The position numbers and the translations under genes are program-made. The notes under the pieces were generated by a model. That model saw only the letters and a list, made by a program, of their open reading frames with translations. It did not search any database and had not been told where the DNA came from. From positions 1 to 64,000 of the forward strand of contig NZ_JOCQ01000029.1 of NCBI RefSeq assembly GCF_000720725.1: a DNA stretch of 64,000 nucleotides. Reading direction: 5' to 3'. The DNA comes from Streptomyces rimosus subsp. rimosus (lineage in GTDB: Bacteria > Actinomycetota > Actinomycetes > Streptomycetales > Streptomycetaceae). Below are positions 1 through 8,607 of the stretch, one piece after another; the first letter of the stretch is position 1, and every line of letters starts with the position of its first letter.

Positions 1-52
1 GGTGGGGCGGGTACGGGTGGGTCCGGTACCCGCGGGTCCGTTACGGGGCTGC

Positions 53-1201
53 TCAGCGTGCCCGTACGGCTGCCCGCCGGCCCGGCTCCGGCCCGGGGAC
101 GCCGGCCGGGGAGACCGGGGCCAGGCCGCGGCGCCGCAGCAGGGAGGAGGCGGGCGTGTCGGTGTCCGGGCCGGGGAGGGAGCGCGCGGCCCCGTTCGTA
201 CGGCGCCCGCCGCCCGGGCCCGCGCCCGGAGTGGGAGCGGCGGACGGCGCGCAGCAGAACGCGCACCGGTCGCCGATGAGTTCGAGACCGCACCAGCGGC
301 ACTCCTCTCTCCGTACGGACGCCACGAGCTGGTAGAGCACCGAGAGATCCGGGATGGCCGCCGCGAACTCGGCCAGTTTGCGCGTACCCCACCAGGCCGC
401 CGACTCGGCGGGCAGCGGAACCTCGTACGTGCCCTGAACCTGCCAGGAGCGGGCCAGGACGCCGCCGACCCAGTCGCCGGCCAGCTGGCCGCGCGCGTGG
501 ACGAGGCGGGTGGCGAAGCCGGGCGGGGGCAGGCCCGCGTCGGCGGCCCGTTCGGCGTGCCGGTCGAGGTGGACGAGGTGCGGTTCGGGGTTGGCGAGCA
601 CCGCGAAGTACGTACCGGGAACCCAGGAGCGCAGGTGGGAGCGCAGATCGGTGGTGACCCGGTCGAGCCGGGCCACGCTGCCCAGCAGGGCGCCGGCGTG
701 CACGTAATGGGCCAGCAGGCGGGCCGCGCAGGCCAGCAGGCCGGGGCTGAAGTCGCACAGCGACAACTGCCGGAGCTGGTGGGCCAGTACGGCGAGGCCG
801 AGCGGCGGCAGGTCGATCGGCACGATCGCGAACCGGTCGCTCTCCAGGACGGCGCGCAGGGTGTGCAGGCGGCGTACGTGATCGGACGGGCAGGCGGTGG
901 AGTAGAGCGCGACGAGGTGGCCGTGGTGCTCCAGCACCGCGCCCAGCTCGGTCAGCGCCTCGTCCAACGGCTGGGCGTGCGGCGGGCGGACGACCACGGC
1001 GGCCGGGGTCTGCCGGTCGGTGGCGGGCAGCGCGAGGTCGGCGCTGGTGACTGCAATCGCGGTCGGCACGTCGCGTCCCCCACTGCGCTGCTGGCGCTGT
1101 CGGCACTGTTGGCGCTGTCGGCACTGCTGTTGGCTCAGCACCCTATCCACGAGTTCCGCCCCGGAGAACACGTTCCGGGTTACTCGCCCCCGTCTTGGCA
1201 T
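53..1201 (-). CDS. Hypothetical protein with C-terminal zinc ribbon
   Basis: A 382-residue protein of a family I do not recognise. The first 45 residues are low complexity and rich in Gln and Arg, partly encoded by an 18-bp tandem repeat at 1091-1126. The middle (about 55-290) is a coherent soluble domain rich in Leu and His, with no membrane segment. Four cysteines at 301, 304, 313 and 316 (CRWC...CAFC), with another Cys at 317, form a typical zinc ribbon. A Pro/Gly/Arg-rich tail follows. I chose ATG 1201 because AAGGAG lies directly before it, although that spacing is short; upstream in-frame codons look non-coding. It is divergent from the chitinase across a control region with a DasR-like site. 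Function unknown; reading frame fairly sure. Confidence 0.7.
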   Translation of the reverse strand: MPRRGRVTRNVFSGAELVDRVLSQQQCRQRQQCRQRQQRSGGRDVPTAIAVTSADLALPATDRQTPAAVVVRPPHAQPLDEALTELGAVLEHHGHLVALYSTACPSDHVRRLHTLRAVLESDRFAIVPIDLPPLGLAVLAHQLRQLSLCDFSPGLLACAARLLAHYVHAGALLGSVARLDRVTTDLRSHLRSWVPGTYFAVLANPEPHLVHLDRHAERAADAGLPPPGFATRLVHARGQLAGDWVGGVLARSWQVQGTYEVPLPAESAAWWGTRKLAEFAAAIPDLSVLYQLVASVRREECRWCGLELIGDRCAFCCAPSAAPTPGAGPGGGRRTNGAARSLPGPDTDTPASSLLRRRGLAPVSPAGVPGPEPGRRAAVRAR

Positions 1202-1267
1202 CTCCTTTTCCCCGGCTCCGCCTTCCCCTTCCCCGCGCCCGGGGAATCCCGGATTCCGCGCGACCTC

Positions 1268-1294
1268 TTGACAGGGACATTGGTCTGGACCACC
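1268..1294 (+). promoter_or_regulatory. Chitinase promoter with DasR-responsive element (dre)
   Basis: TGGTCTGGACCA at 1281-1292 is a perfect 12-bp palindrome inside ATTGGTCTGGACCACC. This matches the known dre consensus ACTGGTCTAGACCACT bound by DasR, the GntR regulator of chitin and N-acetylglucosamine use. A -35-like TTGACA sits just upstream at 1268-1273, so bound protein would cover the core promoter. The site is about 110 bp before the chitinase start and about 80 bp before the divergent zinc-ribbon gene, which it might also affect. The -10 box is not clear. Confidence 0.75.
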
Positions 1295-1402
1295 TTGTAC
1301 GCCAGCACGACGCACCACGTGCAACATCAGCACCACAGCAGCTCAGGGGCCCCTGTACGCGCAGCAGAACCACCAAGCCCAACTCCCCCCACGGAGGCAC
1401 CA

Positions 1403-2488
1403 GTGGTACGCGCACGATCAGGAAGAGCAGCACATCCGGGACGCACGGCACGACGCGGCGCGCGGGCGCTGGCGGGGCTCGCCGCCGCGGCCCTGACCGC
1501 CGCCGGCGTCGTCGCGGCCGGCACCGCCGACGCGTCCGAGGCCGCCACATCCGCCACGTCCGCCGCATCCCGGACCGGCCACTCCCCCACGGTGGCCCGC
1601 ACCGCGGCCGTACCGAAGCACGCCGTCACCGGCTACTGGCAGAACTTCGACAACGGCGCCACTGTCCAGAAGCTCAAGGACGTGAACGACGCCTACGACA
1701 TCATCGCGGTGTCCTTCGCGGAGGCGACCGGCACGCCCGGCGCCGTCGGCTTCCACCTCGACCCGGCGGTCGGCTACGGCTCGGCCGACGCGTTCAAGGC
1801 GGACATCAAGGCCAAGCAGGCGGCCGGGAAGTCGGTGATCATCTCGGTCGGCGGCGAAAAGGGCGCGGTCTCGGTCAGCGACGACGCCTCCGCGAAGAAT
1901 TTCGCCGACTCGGTCGGCAAGCTCATGGACGAGTACGGGTTCGACGGCGTCGACATCGACCTGGAGAACGGCCTCAACTCGACCTATATGACGAAGGCGC
2001 TCAAGGCCCTGCACGCCGAGCACAATGGCGTGGTCGTGACGATGGCGCCGCAGACGGTCGACATGCAGTCACCGCAGAACGAGTACTTCAAGACGGCCCT
2101 GGGGATCAAGGACTTCCTCACGGCCGTCAATATGCAGTACTACAACAGCGGCTCGATGAACGGCTGCGACGGCAAGGTGTACGCGCAGGGCACCGTGGAC
2201 TTCCTCACCTCGCTCGCCTGCGTCCAGTTGGAGGGCGGGCTCGCGCCGTCGCAGGTGGGCATCGGCGTACCGGCGTCGTCGCGCGCGGCGGGCGGCGGGT
2301 ACGTGGCGCCGTCCGTGGTGAACGCGGCGCTGGACTGCCTGACGAAGGGCGCGAACTGCGGTTCGTTCAAGCCGTCGAAGACGTACCCGGGGCTGCGGGG
2401 CGCGATGGCCTGGTCCACCAACTGGGACGCGGCGAACGGCAACGCGTTCGCGGGGCAGGTGGGGGCGCACGTGCACGGGTTGCCGTAA
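1403..2488 (+). CDS. Secreted GH18 chitinase
   Basis: A 361-residue secreted family 18 glycosyl hydrolase that should cut beta-1,4 bonds in chitin outside the cell. Residues 1-45 are an Arg-rich signal peptide with a hydrophobic core and an AxA-type end. The catalytic barrel begins near VTGYWQNFDNG, and the family motif DGVDIDLE is at 181-188 with E188 as the acid/base. The chain ends with the barrel: there is no chitin-binding or fibronectin domain. The GTG start is supported by ACGGAGG five bases upstream; the frame is open further up but reads as a shadow of the opposite gene. The dre site upstream predicts induction by chitin-derived sugars through DasR. A hairpin at 2577-2607 ends the gene. 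Confidence 0.9.
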   Translation: MVRARSGRAAHPGRTARRGARALAGLAAAALTAAGVVAAGTADASEAATSATSAASRTGHSPTVARTAAVPKHAVTGYWQNFDNGATVQKLKDVNDAYDIIAVSFAEATGTPGAVGFHLDPAVGYGSADAFKADIKAKQAAGKSVIISVGGEKGAVSVSDDASAKNFADSVGKLMDEYGFDGVDIDLENGLNSTYMTKALKALHAEHNGVVVTMAPQTVDMQSPQNEYFKTALGIKDFLTAVNMQYYNSGSMNGCDGKVYAQGTVDFLTSLACVQLEGGLAPSQVGIGVPASSRAAGGGYVAPSVVNAALDCLTKGANCGSFKPSKTYPGLRGAMAWSTNWDAANGNAFAGQVGAHVHGLP

Positions 2489-2507
2489 CCCGTGCGCGCG
2501 GTGGACG

Positions 2508-2556
2508 CCGTGACCCGTACGTACGGTGACCACCGTGACCCGTACGTACGGTGACC
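2508..2556. repeat. Two tandem copies of a 25-bp unit with palindromic core
   Basis: A 25-bp unit occurs twice in a row (from 2508 and from 2533). Each copy holds the perfect palindrome CCGTACGTACGG, at 2515-2526 and 2540-2551. The pair lies between the chitinase stop and the terminator hairpin. Role unknown; it could be a recent slippage duplication or part of the 3' RNA structure. Confidence 0.7.
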
Positions 2557-2576
2557 GGCCGCCCGATGGGCCGACC

Positions 2577-2607
2577 GGCCGCGCGGCGCCCGAAGCGCCG
2601 CGCGGCC
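2577..2607. terminator. Bidirectional hairpin between chitinase and protease
   Basis: GGCCGCGCGGCGC at 2577-2589 pairs perfectly with 2595-2607 around a five-base loop. It sits between two convergent genes and can stop both. As usual in Streptomyces there is no clear U tract. Confidence 0.75.
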
Positions 2608-2649
2608 GGCGCACGTTCCCTGCCTTACCGCATCCCGCTACCGCCTACG

Positions 2650-3561
2650 TCACGGCTTCGGCAGCACGCACCCCGCGCGGCCCAGGTCCAGCTTGTTGCC
2701 GGTGCCGAAGCACTTGGGGATGGAGTAGATCTCCTGCGCGTAGTTGATGCCCTTGCGCACCGTGACCTTGCCGTTCTCGTCGACCTCGCACGGGTTGTTC
2801 ATGGTGCAGCGGCCGCCGTTCTCGTTGCCCGTGTTGTTGATGGCGGCGACCTTGCCGGAGGCGGTGTCGATGACCGGCGACCCGGACGTACCGCCGATCG
2901 TCTTGCAGGCGGGGGTGTAGCGCACGGAGTCCTTCATCACATAGCCCCCCTCCTTCAACTGGTGCACGAAGCCGTCGATGTTGCAGGAATAGGTCTTCTT
3001 CCAGTAACCGGACACGACGGTGATCCCGGCGCCCTTGACCGGGTGGGTGGTGGCGATGTCCAGCGCCTTGATGCCGTAGCGCTGCTTTATCTGGGCGTAG
3101 GTGGAGGAGAGTTCGTAGAAGGACACGTCGGTGTCGGTCATCGTCCCGTAGACGACCTTGGTGGCGCGGACCGTGCCGAGGTTGCCGGCCGAGGCGCTGA
3201 GCACGGTGAAGCTGCGGCTGGACGGCTGGTCGACGACGACCTCGCCCGGGTCGGGCATGCCGCTCTCCAGGCAGTGGCCGTTCGACATGACCAGGGCCGG
3301 GTCGTTGTCGGCCGAGTTCGGCATCCGGACGATCGATCCCGAACAGTTGCTGAGCGCGACCGTGCCCGCGAAGGTGACGGCCTTCGCCTTGGGAGCCGCG
3401 GCCTGCGCCACGGCCTGGAGCTGTGGCGCCGTCGCGGTCCGGGTTGCTCCCCGGGCCGCCGCGTCCGATGTCGTGGTCGCATGGGCCGTACCGGCGGTGC
3501 CCGCGAGCGCCGTGGCGCCCAGGACGGCCGTGGCCAGGGCGCCGACGAGAGGTCTGTTCAT
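2650..3561 (-). CDS. Secreted trypsin-like serine protease
   Basis: A 303-residue secreted chymotrypsin-fold endopeptidase. Residues 1-28 form a signal peptide (MNRPLVGALATAVLG... AHA). The triad can be read as H96 in SNGHC, an Asp in TDTD (143/145), and S226 in GGTSGSPV. Cysteines (for example 73, 97, 193, 219) suggest disulfides in an extracellular enzyme. GAGAGGA lies a normal distance before ATG 3561. It is convergent with the chitinase and divergent from the M14 carboxypeptidase, so two exported peptidases share one intergenic region. Natural substrate not predictable. Confidence 0.87.
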   Translation of the reverse strand: MNRPLVGALATAVLGATALAGTAGTAHATTTSDAAARGATRTATAPQLQAVAQAAAPKAKAVTFAGTVALSNCSGSIVRMPNSADNDPALVMSNGHCLESGMPDPGEVVVDQPSSRSFTVLSASAGNLGTVRATKVVYGTMTDTDVSFYELSSTYAQIKQRYGIKALDIATTHPVKGAGITVVSGYWKKTYSCNIDGFVHQLKEGGYVMKDSVRYTPACKTIGGTSGSPVIDTASGKVAAINNTGNENGGRCTMNNPCEVDENGKVTVRKGINYAQEIYSIPKCFGTGNKLDLGRAGCVLPKP

Positions 3562-3763
3562 GTGGGGGTCCTCTCACACTGATGAGTCCGGCGTGGCGCC
3601 GGACTTGTCGTGCGCATTGTTGGTGCGGCACAGGCCGCTGACAAGAATCTTCCGGAAACCGGCGTGAAATTGGCGTGTTTGCGTCAACGAGAGGGATTGA
3701 CCGAGGCATGCCAAGCCCGAACACTGGCGCCGTCGCTCGCCTCACACCCCCACGGAGGACACC

Positions 3764-5116
3764 ATGCGACGACCACGACCACGCGGCAGACGGACCACCG
3801 TCCTCACCGCGCTCGTCTCCCTCGCCCTGGCCGCCCCCTTCGCGGCGCAGGCCGAGGACTCCCCTCTGCAGGGCACTTCCACGCACACCGCCGCCGGCGC
3901 CCCGGCCGCGGACACCGGCACACCCCGCCAGTACGAGATCACCGGCCCCGCCACCGCCGCGCAGCGCAGCGCGCTCGCCTCGACCGGGGTGTCCATCGAC
4001 GAGGTGCACGGCCGCACCGTCGTCATCACCGCGGACACCGCGCAGGCCGCCCTCGTACGCAAGCTGGGCTACCGCCTGCGGGCCCTGCCCGCACCGCCGT
4101 CCGGCACCGGCGACCGCGTCAAGGACTTCCCCTCCGGCTACGGCAAGTACCACAACTACGCCGAGGCCACCGCCGAGATCAACGCGCTCGTGGCCAAGTA
4201 CCCGGCCATTCTCAGCAAGCGCGTCATCGGCAAGTCCTACGAGGGCCGGGACATCCTGGCCCTCAAACTCAGCAAGAACGTCGCCCAGGACGAGCAGGAA
4301 CCCGAGGTCCTCTTCACCGCGCACCAGCACGCGCGCGAACACCTCACCGTGGAGATGGCGCTCTACCTGCTCAACGACTACACGTCCAAGTACGGCAGCG
4401 ATCCGCGCGTCACCAAGATGCTCGACTCGCGCGAGATCTGGATCATCCCGGACGTGAACCCGGACGGCGGCGCGTACGACATCGCCTCCGGCTCGTTCCG
4501 CAGCTGGCGCAAGAACCGCCAGCCCAACAGCGGTTCGGCGAACGTCGGCACCGACCTGAACCGCAACTGGGACTTCAAGTGGGGCTGCTGCGGCGGCTCC
4601 TCGGGCAGCACCGGCTCGGAGACCTACCGCGGCCCGTCCGCCGCCTCGGCCCCCGAGGTCAAGGTCGTCACCAACTTCGTCCGCGGCCGGGTCGTCGGCG
4701 GCGTCCAGCAGATCAAGACCGCCATCGACTTCCACACGTACAGCGAACTGGTCCTGTGGCCCTACGGGTACACCTACAGCGACACCGCGCCCGGCATGAC
4801 CCAGGACGACCGCGACGCGTTCGCCGCCGTGGGCAAGTCCATGGCCGCCAGCAACGGCTACACCCCCGAACAGTCCAGCGACCTCTACATCACCGACGGC
4901 TCCATCGACGACTGGCTCTGGGGCAACCAGAAGATCTTCGCCTACACCTTCGAGATGTACCCGTCCTCCGCGGGCGCGGGCGGCTTCTATCCGCGCGACT
5001 CCGTCATCGCCCGCGAAACCTCCCGCAACCGCGACGCGGTGCTCCAACTCCTGGAGAACAGCGACTGCATGTACCGCTCGATCGGCAAGGAGGCGCAGTA
5101 TTGCAAGACGGGGTGA
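3764..5116 (+). CDS. Secreted zinc carboxypeptidase (M14 family)
   Basis: A 450-residue exported metallocarboxypeptidase, like carboxypeptidase T, removing C-terminal residues from peptides. A signal peptide (about 1-31, ending AAQAED) is followed by a propeptide to about residue 115, then the catalytic domain. Zinc ligands are H189 and E192 in HQHARE and H324 in DFHTYS. Substrate-binding residues lie in DLNRNW (R267), and the general base is E397 in FEMYP. Cysteines near the ends suggest disulfides. ACGGAGG gives ATG 3764. A strong hairpin follows at 5132-5163. It probably works with the neighbouring serine protease in protein breakdown. Confidence 0.92.
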   Translation: MRRPRPRGRRTTVLTALVSLALAAPFAAQAEDSPLQGTSTHTAAGAPAADTGTPRQYEITGPATAAQRSALASTGVSIDEVHGRTVVITADTAQAALVRKLGYRLRALPAPPSGTGDRVKDFPSGYGKYHNYAEATAEINALVAKYPAILSKRVIGKSYEGRDILALKLSKNVAQDEQEPEVLFTAHQHAREHLTVEMALYLLNDYTSKYGSDPRVTKMLDSREIWIIPDVNPDGGAYDIASGSFRSWRKNRQPNSGSANVGTDLNRNWDFKWGCCGGSSGSTGSETYRGPSAASAPEVKVVTNFVRGRVVGGVQQIKTAIDFHTYSELVLWPYGYTYSDTAPGMTQDDRDAFAAVGKSMAASNGYTPEQSSDLYITDGSIDDWLWGNQKIFAYTFEMYPSSAGAGGFYPRDSVIARETSRNRDAVLQLLENSDCMYRSIGKEAQYCKTG

Positions 5117-5131
5117 GGTGATCCCCCTTGT

Positions 5132-5163
5132 GGCCGGGGCCCGCCGCGGGGCGGGCTCCGGCC
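5132..5163 (+). terminator. Terminator of the M14 carboxypeptidase
   Basis: GGCCGGGGCCCGCC pairs with GGCGGGCTCCGGCC across a GCGG loop, with one mismatch, 16 bases after the stop codon. Confidence 0.75.
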
Positions 5164-5215
5164 GCGGCATCGGCGGCTTCTTCTCCTCCGGCGGCCGGCA
5201 TCGGATGATTGCCCC

Positions 5216-5749
5216 ATGGCGATCTTTTCCGCACAGGTCCGGCTCTGGCTGCTTCCCAGCGGCGTCCTGCTCCTCGCACTGTGGATCTGGGGTGCGCTCC
5301 GCTACCCACACCTACCGGAGCACATACCGGAGCACATCGGGCTCGGCCAGGTGGACACCTGGACGGACAAGTCGTTCGGCAGCGCCTTCGCGCTGGTCTT
5401 CGCGTACGCGGGAGCGACGGTGATGATCGTCGGCTGCGCGGAACTGATGCTGCGGCTGACCCCGCGCGATGAGATGCCGACCGCGGACGCCGCACCGTTC
5501 GCCGCCGCGCGGGCCGCCTCGTCCCTGGTCAACAGACCGGGCAGCCGAGCCTCGGCCCGCCGGATCGCGCGCGCCGTGCTGGTGCTCAACGCCTGCATCG
5601 GTATCTCCATCCTCGCGGGCTGCGCGATGCTCTGGCGCTCCACGCCCGACCCGGACGTGCCCGGATGGCTTCCCCCCGCGATCCTCGTACCGCTGCTCGC
5701 CGGCACCGCGGGGACGATCGTCGCGGCCGTACGCGACCGGAAGGGGTGA
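5216..5749 (+). CDS. DUF1648-like membrane protein
   Basis: A 177-residue membrane protein. Helices are visible at about 9-27, 59-79, 117-140 and 148-168. The stretch YPHLPEHIPEHIGLGQVDTW after helix 1 resembles the P-x-H-x-G pattern of DUF1648, in which the biochemical role is unknown (some members accompany SdpI-type immunity proteins). There is no strong ribosome site before ATG 5216. It stands alone between terminators. The repeated PEHIPEHI comes from a 12-bp in-frame duplication. Function not assigned. Confidence 0.75.
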   Translation: MAIFSAQVRLWLLPSGVLLLALWIWGALRYPHLPEHIPEHIGLGQVDTWTDKSFGSAFALVFAYAGATVMIVGCAELMLRLTPRDEMPTADAAPFAAARAASSLVNRPGSRASARRIARAVLVLNACIGISILAGCAMLWRSTPDPDVPGWLPPAILVPLLAGTAGTIVAAVRDRKG

Positions 5750-5880
5750 GGGCGGCGATCGGGCCCCGTCGCACGGACAAGCCGCCGGGCGGACCCGCCC
5801 CTCGAAGAGTTGGCAAGTGACCCACCTATGCGGTTGGGTACATGCCAATTGATCTTTGGATCATCCGAGAGGGGACGAAA

Positions 5881-6522
5881 GTGTTCAGACCGGTACGGGG
5901 GATCGTGGCCGGAGCGGTGCTCGCGGCGTCACTGACCGCGTGTGGCGGCAGCGGCGACGGGCCCGGAAAAGATACGGACCACGGCGGCGAGCAGCAGCTG
6001 AACGCACCGATCGTGCTGGCCACGGACCAGGTGAGCGCCGCGCTCGTGAGCAAGTCCAGTGCGCCCCAGGGGTGGAAGGGCAGGAGCCCGGGGCTCCCGT
6101 CACCGAAAGAGGCCCTGCGCAAATGCCAGGACGAAACCGAAACGAACTGCGGCGGCTTCGTCAGCTACGGCTCGACCTATTTCTTCAAGGACAAGCTCGA
6201 CGCGGACGGGCGGACCGGGCACCTCTACTTCTCCATCTTCTCCTTCAGAACCCCGGAAGACGCGAAGGTCGCCATGAAGGGCCTGACCAAGGAGGAGCGC
6301 CGCAAGGCCGGCGCCGACGCGAAGCCGCTGAAGATCTCCGCGGGCGCGGAGGAGACGGACGCCTTCACCGGCGAGCACACCGAGGTCTTCCTGCGCCTGG
6401 GCGGAGTCCTGGTCCGCCTCCAGTCCGCCGACCTGACGGCGAACGAACCCTACGCCCAGTTCGCCGAACTCCAGATCAACCGCATCAAGAAGGTCGCGGT
6501 GGGCAAGAACCCGGACGCCTGA
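5881..6522 (+). CDS. Predicted lipoprotein, unknown function
   Basis: A 213-residue lipoprotein: MFRPVRGIVAGAVLAASLTAC has a basic start, a hydrophobic core and the lipobox LTAC with Cys21. The mature part is soluble with a small Cys cluster (CQDETETNCGG) and a C-terminal part rich in Lys and Ala. I prefer GTG 5881 over ATG 5842 because GAGGGG is correctly placed and the signal peptide then starts at the N terminus. Similar lipoproteins are common in Streptomyces with no known role. It is convergent with the CYTH fragment across a perfect hairpin. Confidence 0.8.
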   Translation: MFRPVRGIVAGAVLAASLTACGGSGDGPGKDTDHGGEQQLNAPIVLATDQVSAALVSKSSAPQGWKGRSPGLPSPKEALRKCQDETETNCGGFVSYGSTYFFKDKLDADGRTGHLYFSIFSFRTPEDAKVAMKGLTKEERRKAGADAKPLKISAGAEETDAFTGEHTEVFLRLGGVLVRLQSADLTANEPYAQFAELQINRIKKVAVGKNPDA

Positions 6523-6544
6523 GCGCGTCGCCCCTGAGCCTGTG

Positions 6545-6574
6545 ACCGGGGCCCGCCGCGCGGCGGGCCCCGGT
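6545..6574. terminator. Perfect 15-bp palindromic bidirectional terminator
   Basis: ACCGGGGCCCGCCGC is followed at once by its exact reverse complement, between the convergent lipoprotein and CYTH fragment stops. Confidence 0.85.
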
Positions 6575-6578
6575 GCCG

Positions 6579-6983
6579 TCAGGCTTCCCCGGTACGCCGC
6601 ACCCGGACGGCGTCGGTGTACAGCTCGGTGGTCAGGTCACCTTCCCGAATCCCCAATTCGGCGAGGACTCCGCGCACATCCTCCAGAGCCGCCCGCAACT
6701 CCTTCTCCTCCGGGACCTGAGTCTCCACCTCGACATATGTACCGCCGATTTCCGGAATCCGCACCACCGTGGCGAGCATCGGCCGCCCATACGCGGTGAA
6801 CTCGTAATTCCGGCAGTACTTCGCGAAGGCGATCGCCTCGACGTAACCGAGCCCACCGAGCATCGCCCGCACAGCCTCCGGATCACCAACACCCGTCTCG
6901 TACTCGGGCTTCGACCCCGACGCCGCATCGACCCGCGCTCCTTTGTACGTCAGCAGGGCCCGCGTCCCGTCCGGGCCGTCCAC
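6579..6983 (-). pseudogene. N-terminally truncated CYTH / class IV adenylate cyclase-like gene
   Basis: The 134 codons after GTG 6983 match the second half of CyaB/CYTH proteins: LLTYKGARVDAASGSKPEYE, the mid-domain CRNYEF, MLATVVRIPEIGGTYVEVET and LTTELYTDAV. The first 60-75 residues, with the diagnostic ExExK strand and Arg-x-Arg that bind phosphates and metal, are absent. Upstream in the same frame is only the out-of-frame end of the GntP gene, whose stop is 11 bases away, and GTG 6983 has no ribosome site. Most likely a deletion joined the gntP end to the middle of an old CYTH gene. A short expressed protein is possible but should lack catalysis. Confidence 0.72.
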
Positions 6984-6994
6984 GGTGCCGCGGA

Positions 6995-8482
6995 CTAGAA
7001 CACCAGACTCACCCCCGCCGCCACCACGAACCCCACCACCGACAGCACCGTCTCCAGCACCGTCCACGACTTCAGCGTGTCGCGTTCGGAGATTCCGAAG
7101 TACTTGGCGACCATCCAGAAGCCGCCGTCGTTGACGTGGGAGGCGAAGATCGAGCCGGCCGAGATGGCCATGATGATCAGGGCGAGGTGGGGCTGGGAGA
7201 GGTGTTGGCCGTCGACCAGGGGGAGGACGATGCCGGCGGTCGTCACGATGGCCACGGTCGCCGAGCCCTGGGCCACGCGGAGGACGACGGAGACCAGCCA
7301 GGCGAGCAGGATGACGGGCAGGCCGACGTTGTGGAAGGTGTCGGAGAGGGCGTCGGCGACGCCGCTGCCCTTGAGGACGGCACCGAAGATGCCGCCCGCG
7401 CCGACCACCAGCAGGATGTTGCCGACCGGCTTGAGGGACGCGGTGGAGACGGTTTCCAGGGACTTGCGGGACCAGCCGCGGCGGATGCCGAGGAGGTAGT
7501 ACGCGAGGAGCAGGGCGATCGTCAGGGCCACGAAGGGGTTGCCGAAGAACTCGACGACCGAGCGGAGGGTGGAGGGGGCCAGGGCGATGGAGGAGAAGGT
7601 GGCGAGGAGGATGAGGACGAGGGGGGTGCCGATGATGGTAAGGACGGTGCCCAGGGCGGCCGGCTTCTCGTGGGGTTCGACGCCTGCCGCTGTCTGTTCG
7701 GCGATCACCGCGGCGCGGGCCTCCTCGGCCGCCTCGACCATGTCCTGCGGTACGGGGACGAAGATCCGCTTGCCGATCCACGCGGCGTAGGCCCAGGCGG
7801 CCAGGACGGCGGGGATGCCGCAGACGATGCCCATGAGGATGATCCAGCCGAGGTCCACCTTGAACAGGCCGGCGGCGGCGACGGGGCCGGGGTGGGGCGG
7901 CAGGAACGCGTGGGTCATCGAGAGGCCGGCGAGCAACGGCATGCAATAGAGGAGGATGGATTTGCCGCTCCGCTTCGCTGCTGCGTAGACGATGGGGGCC
8001 AGGACGAAGATGCCTACGTCGAAGAAGACCGGGATGCCGAAGATGAGGCCGGTGAGGCCCATCGCCAGCGGCGCCCGGCGTTCGCCGAACACGCCCAGCA
8101 GGCGCGCGCTCAATACCTCTGCTCCGCCGGAGACTTCGAGGATCGCGCCGAGCATGGTGCCCAGGCCGATGATGATGGCGACGTGGCCGAGGATGCCGCC
8201 CATGCCGCTCTCTATGAGGGAGGGAAGGGATGACTTCTGGACCGTGCCGAAGAGTTCGGTCACCGAGAGGCCCGCGGCCAGCCCTACGGCTATGGAGACA
8301 CCCAGCAGCGCTACGAAGGGTTGGAGGCGGACTTTGATGATGAGGAAGAGGAGAAGGAGGATGCCCAGGGCGGCGACCGTGAGGAGGCCGGGTGTGCCCG
8401 GTATGAGGGCGAGCAGGCCGCCGGTGTGGGGTGGCGTCGGTGGTGTGGCGGGGGCCGCGGCAGCGAGGACAGCGTGGACCAT
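6995..8482 (-). CDS. GntP-family permease
   Basis: A 495-residue inner-membrane transporter of the gluconate:H+ symporter family, with about 12-14 hydrophobic segments and family-like stretches such as FFDVGIFVLAPIVYAAAKRS, HAFLPPHPGPVAAA and HVNDGGFW. Members import gluconate, other sugar acids or hydroxy/amino acids; here the neighbours (sugar-acid kinase, D-amino-acid enzymes) make either class possible. ATG 8482 follows ACGGAG. It lies downstream of kinase-iclR-ridA on the same strand, but a hairpin at 8535-8560 suggests reduced read-through. Confidence 0.88.
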   Translation of the reverse strand: MVHAVLAAAAPATPPTPPHTGGLLALIPGTPGLLTVAALGILLLLFLIIKVRLQPFVALLGVSIAVGLAAGLSVTELFGTVQKSSLPSLIESGMGGILGHVAIIIGLGTMLGAILEVSGGAEVLSARLLGVFGERRAPLAMGLTGLIFGIPVFFDVGIFVLAPIVYAAAKRSGKSILLYCMPLLAGLSMTHAFLPPHPGPVAAAGLFKVDLGWIILMGIVCGIPAVLAAWAYAAWIGKRIFVPVPQDMVEAAEEARAAVIAEQTAAGVEPHEKPAALGTVLTIIGTPLVLILLATFSSIALAPSTLRSVVEFFGNPFVALTIALLLAYYLLGIRRGWSRKSLETVSTASLKPVGNILLVVGAGGIFGAVLKGSGVADALSDTFHNVGLPVILLAWLVSVVLRVAQGSATVAIVTTAGIVLPLVDGQHLSQPHLALIIMAISAGSIFASHVNDGGFWMVAKYFGISERDTLKSWTVLETVLSVVGFVVAAGVSLVF

Positions 8483-8534
8483 GTGATGACTCCGTTGTCG
8501 TACAGGGAAGTTCCAGGCAGGGGGGACCGCGGCA

Positions 8535-8560
8535 CGGCGCCCCGGTCGGACGGGGCGCCG
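8535..8560 (-). terminator. Hairpin between ridA and gntP-like gene
   Basis: CGGCGCCCCG (8535-8544) pairs perfectly with 8551-8560, loop GTCGGA. It may end the ridA transcript or lower expression of the permease. Confidence 0.6.
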
Positions 8561-8607
8561 CACCGTGCGGCGGGTTCAGCAGCGGTAACGGCAAGGGGAT
8601 GTCCCGG

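Noticed and set aside
2..1400. Long plus-strand frame running into the chitinase, suggesting an 828-residue protein
   Set aside because: Its first part is the mirror of the zinc-ribbon gene; the true signal peptide and ribosome site are at GTG 1403.
2645..5311. 888-residue minus-strand frame across the protease and carboxypeptidase genes
   Set aside because: Its composition is that of a shadow frame (Arg/Gly/Val repeats), and clear protein families lie on other frames.
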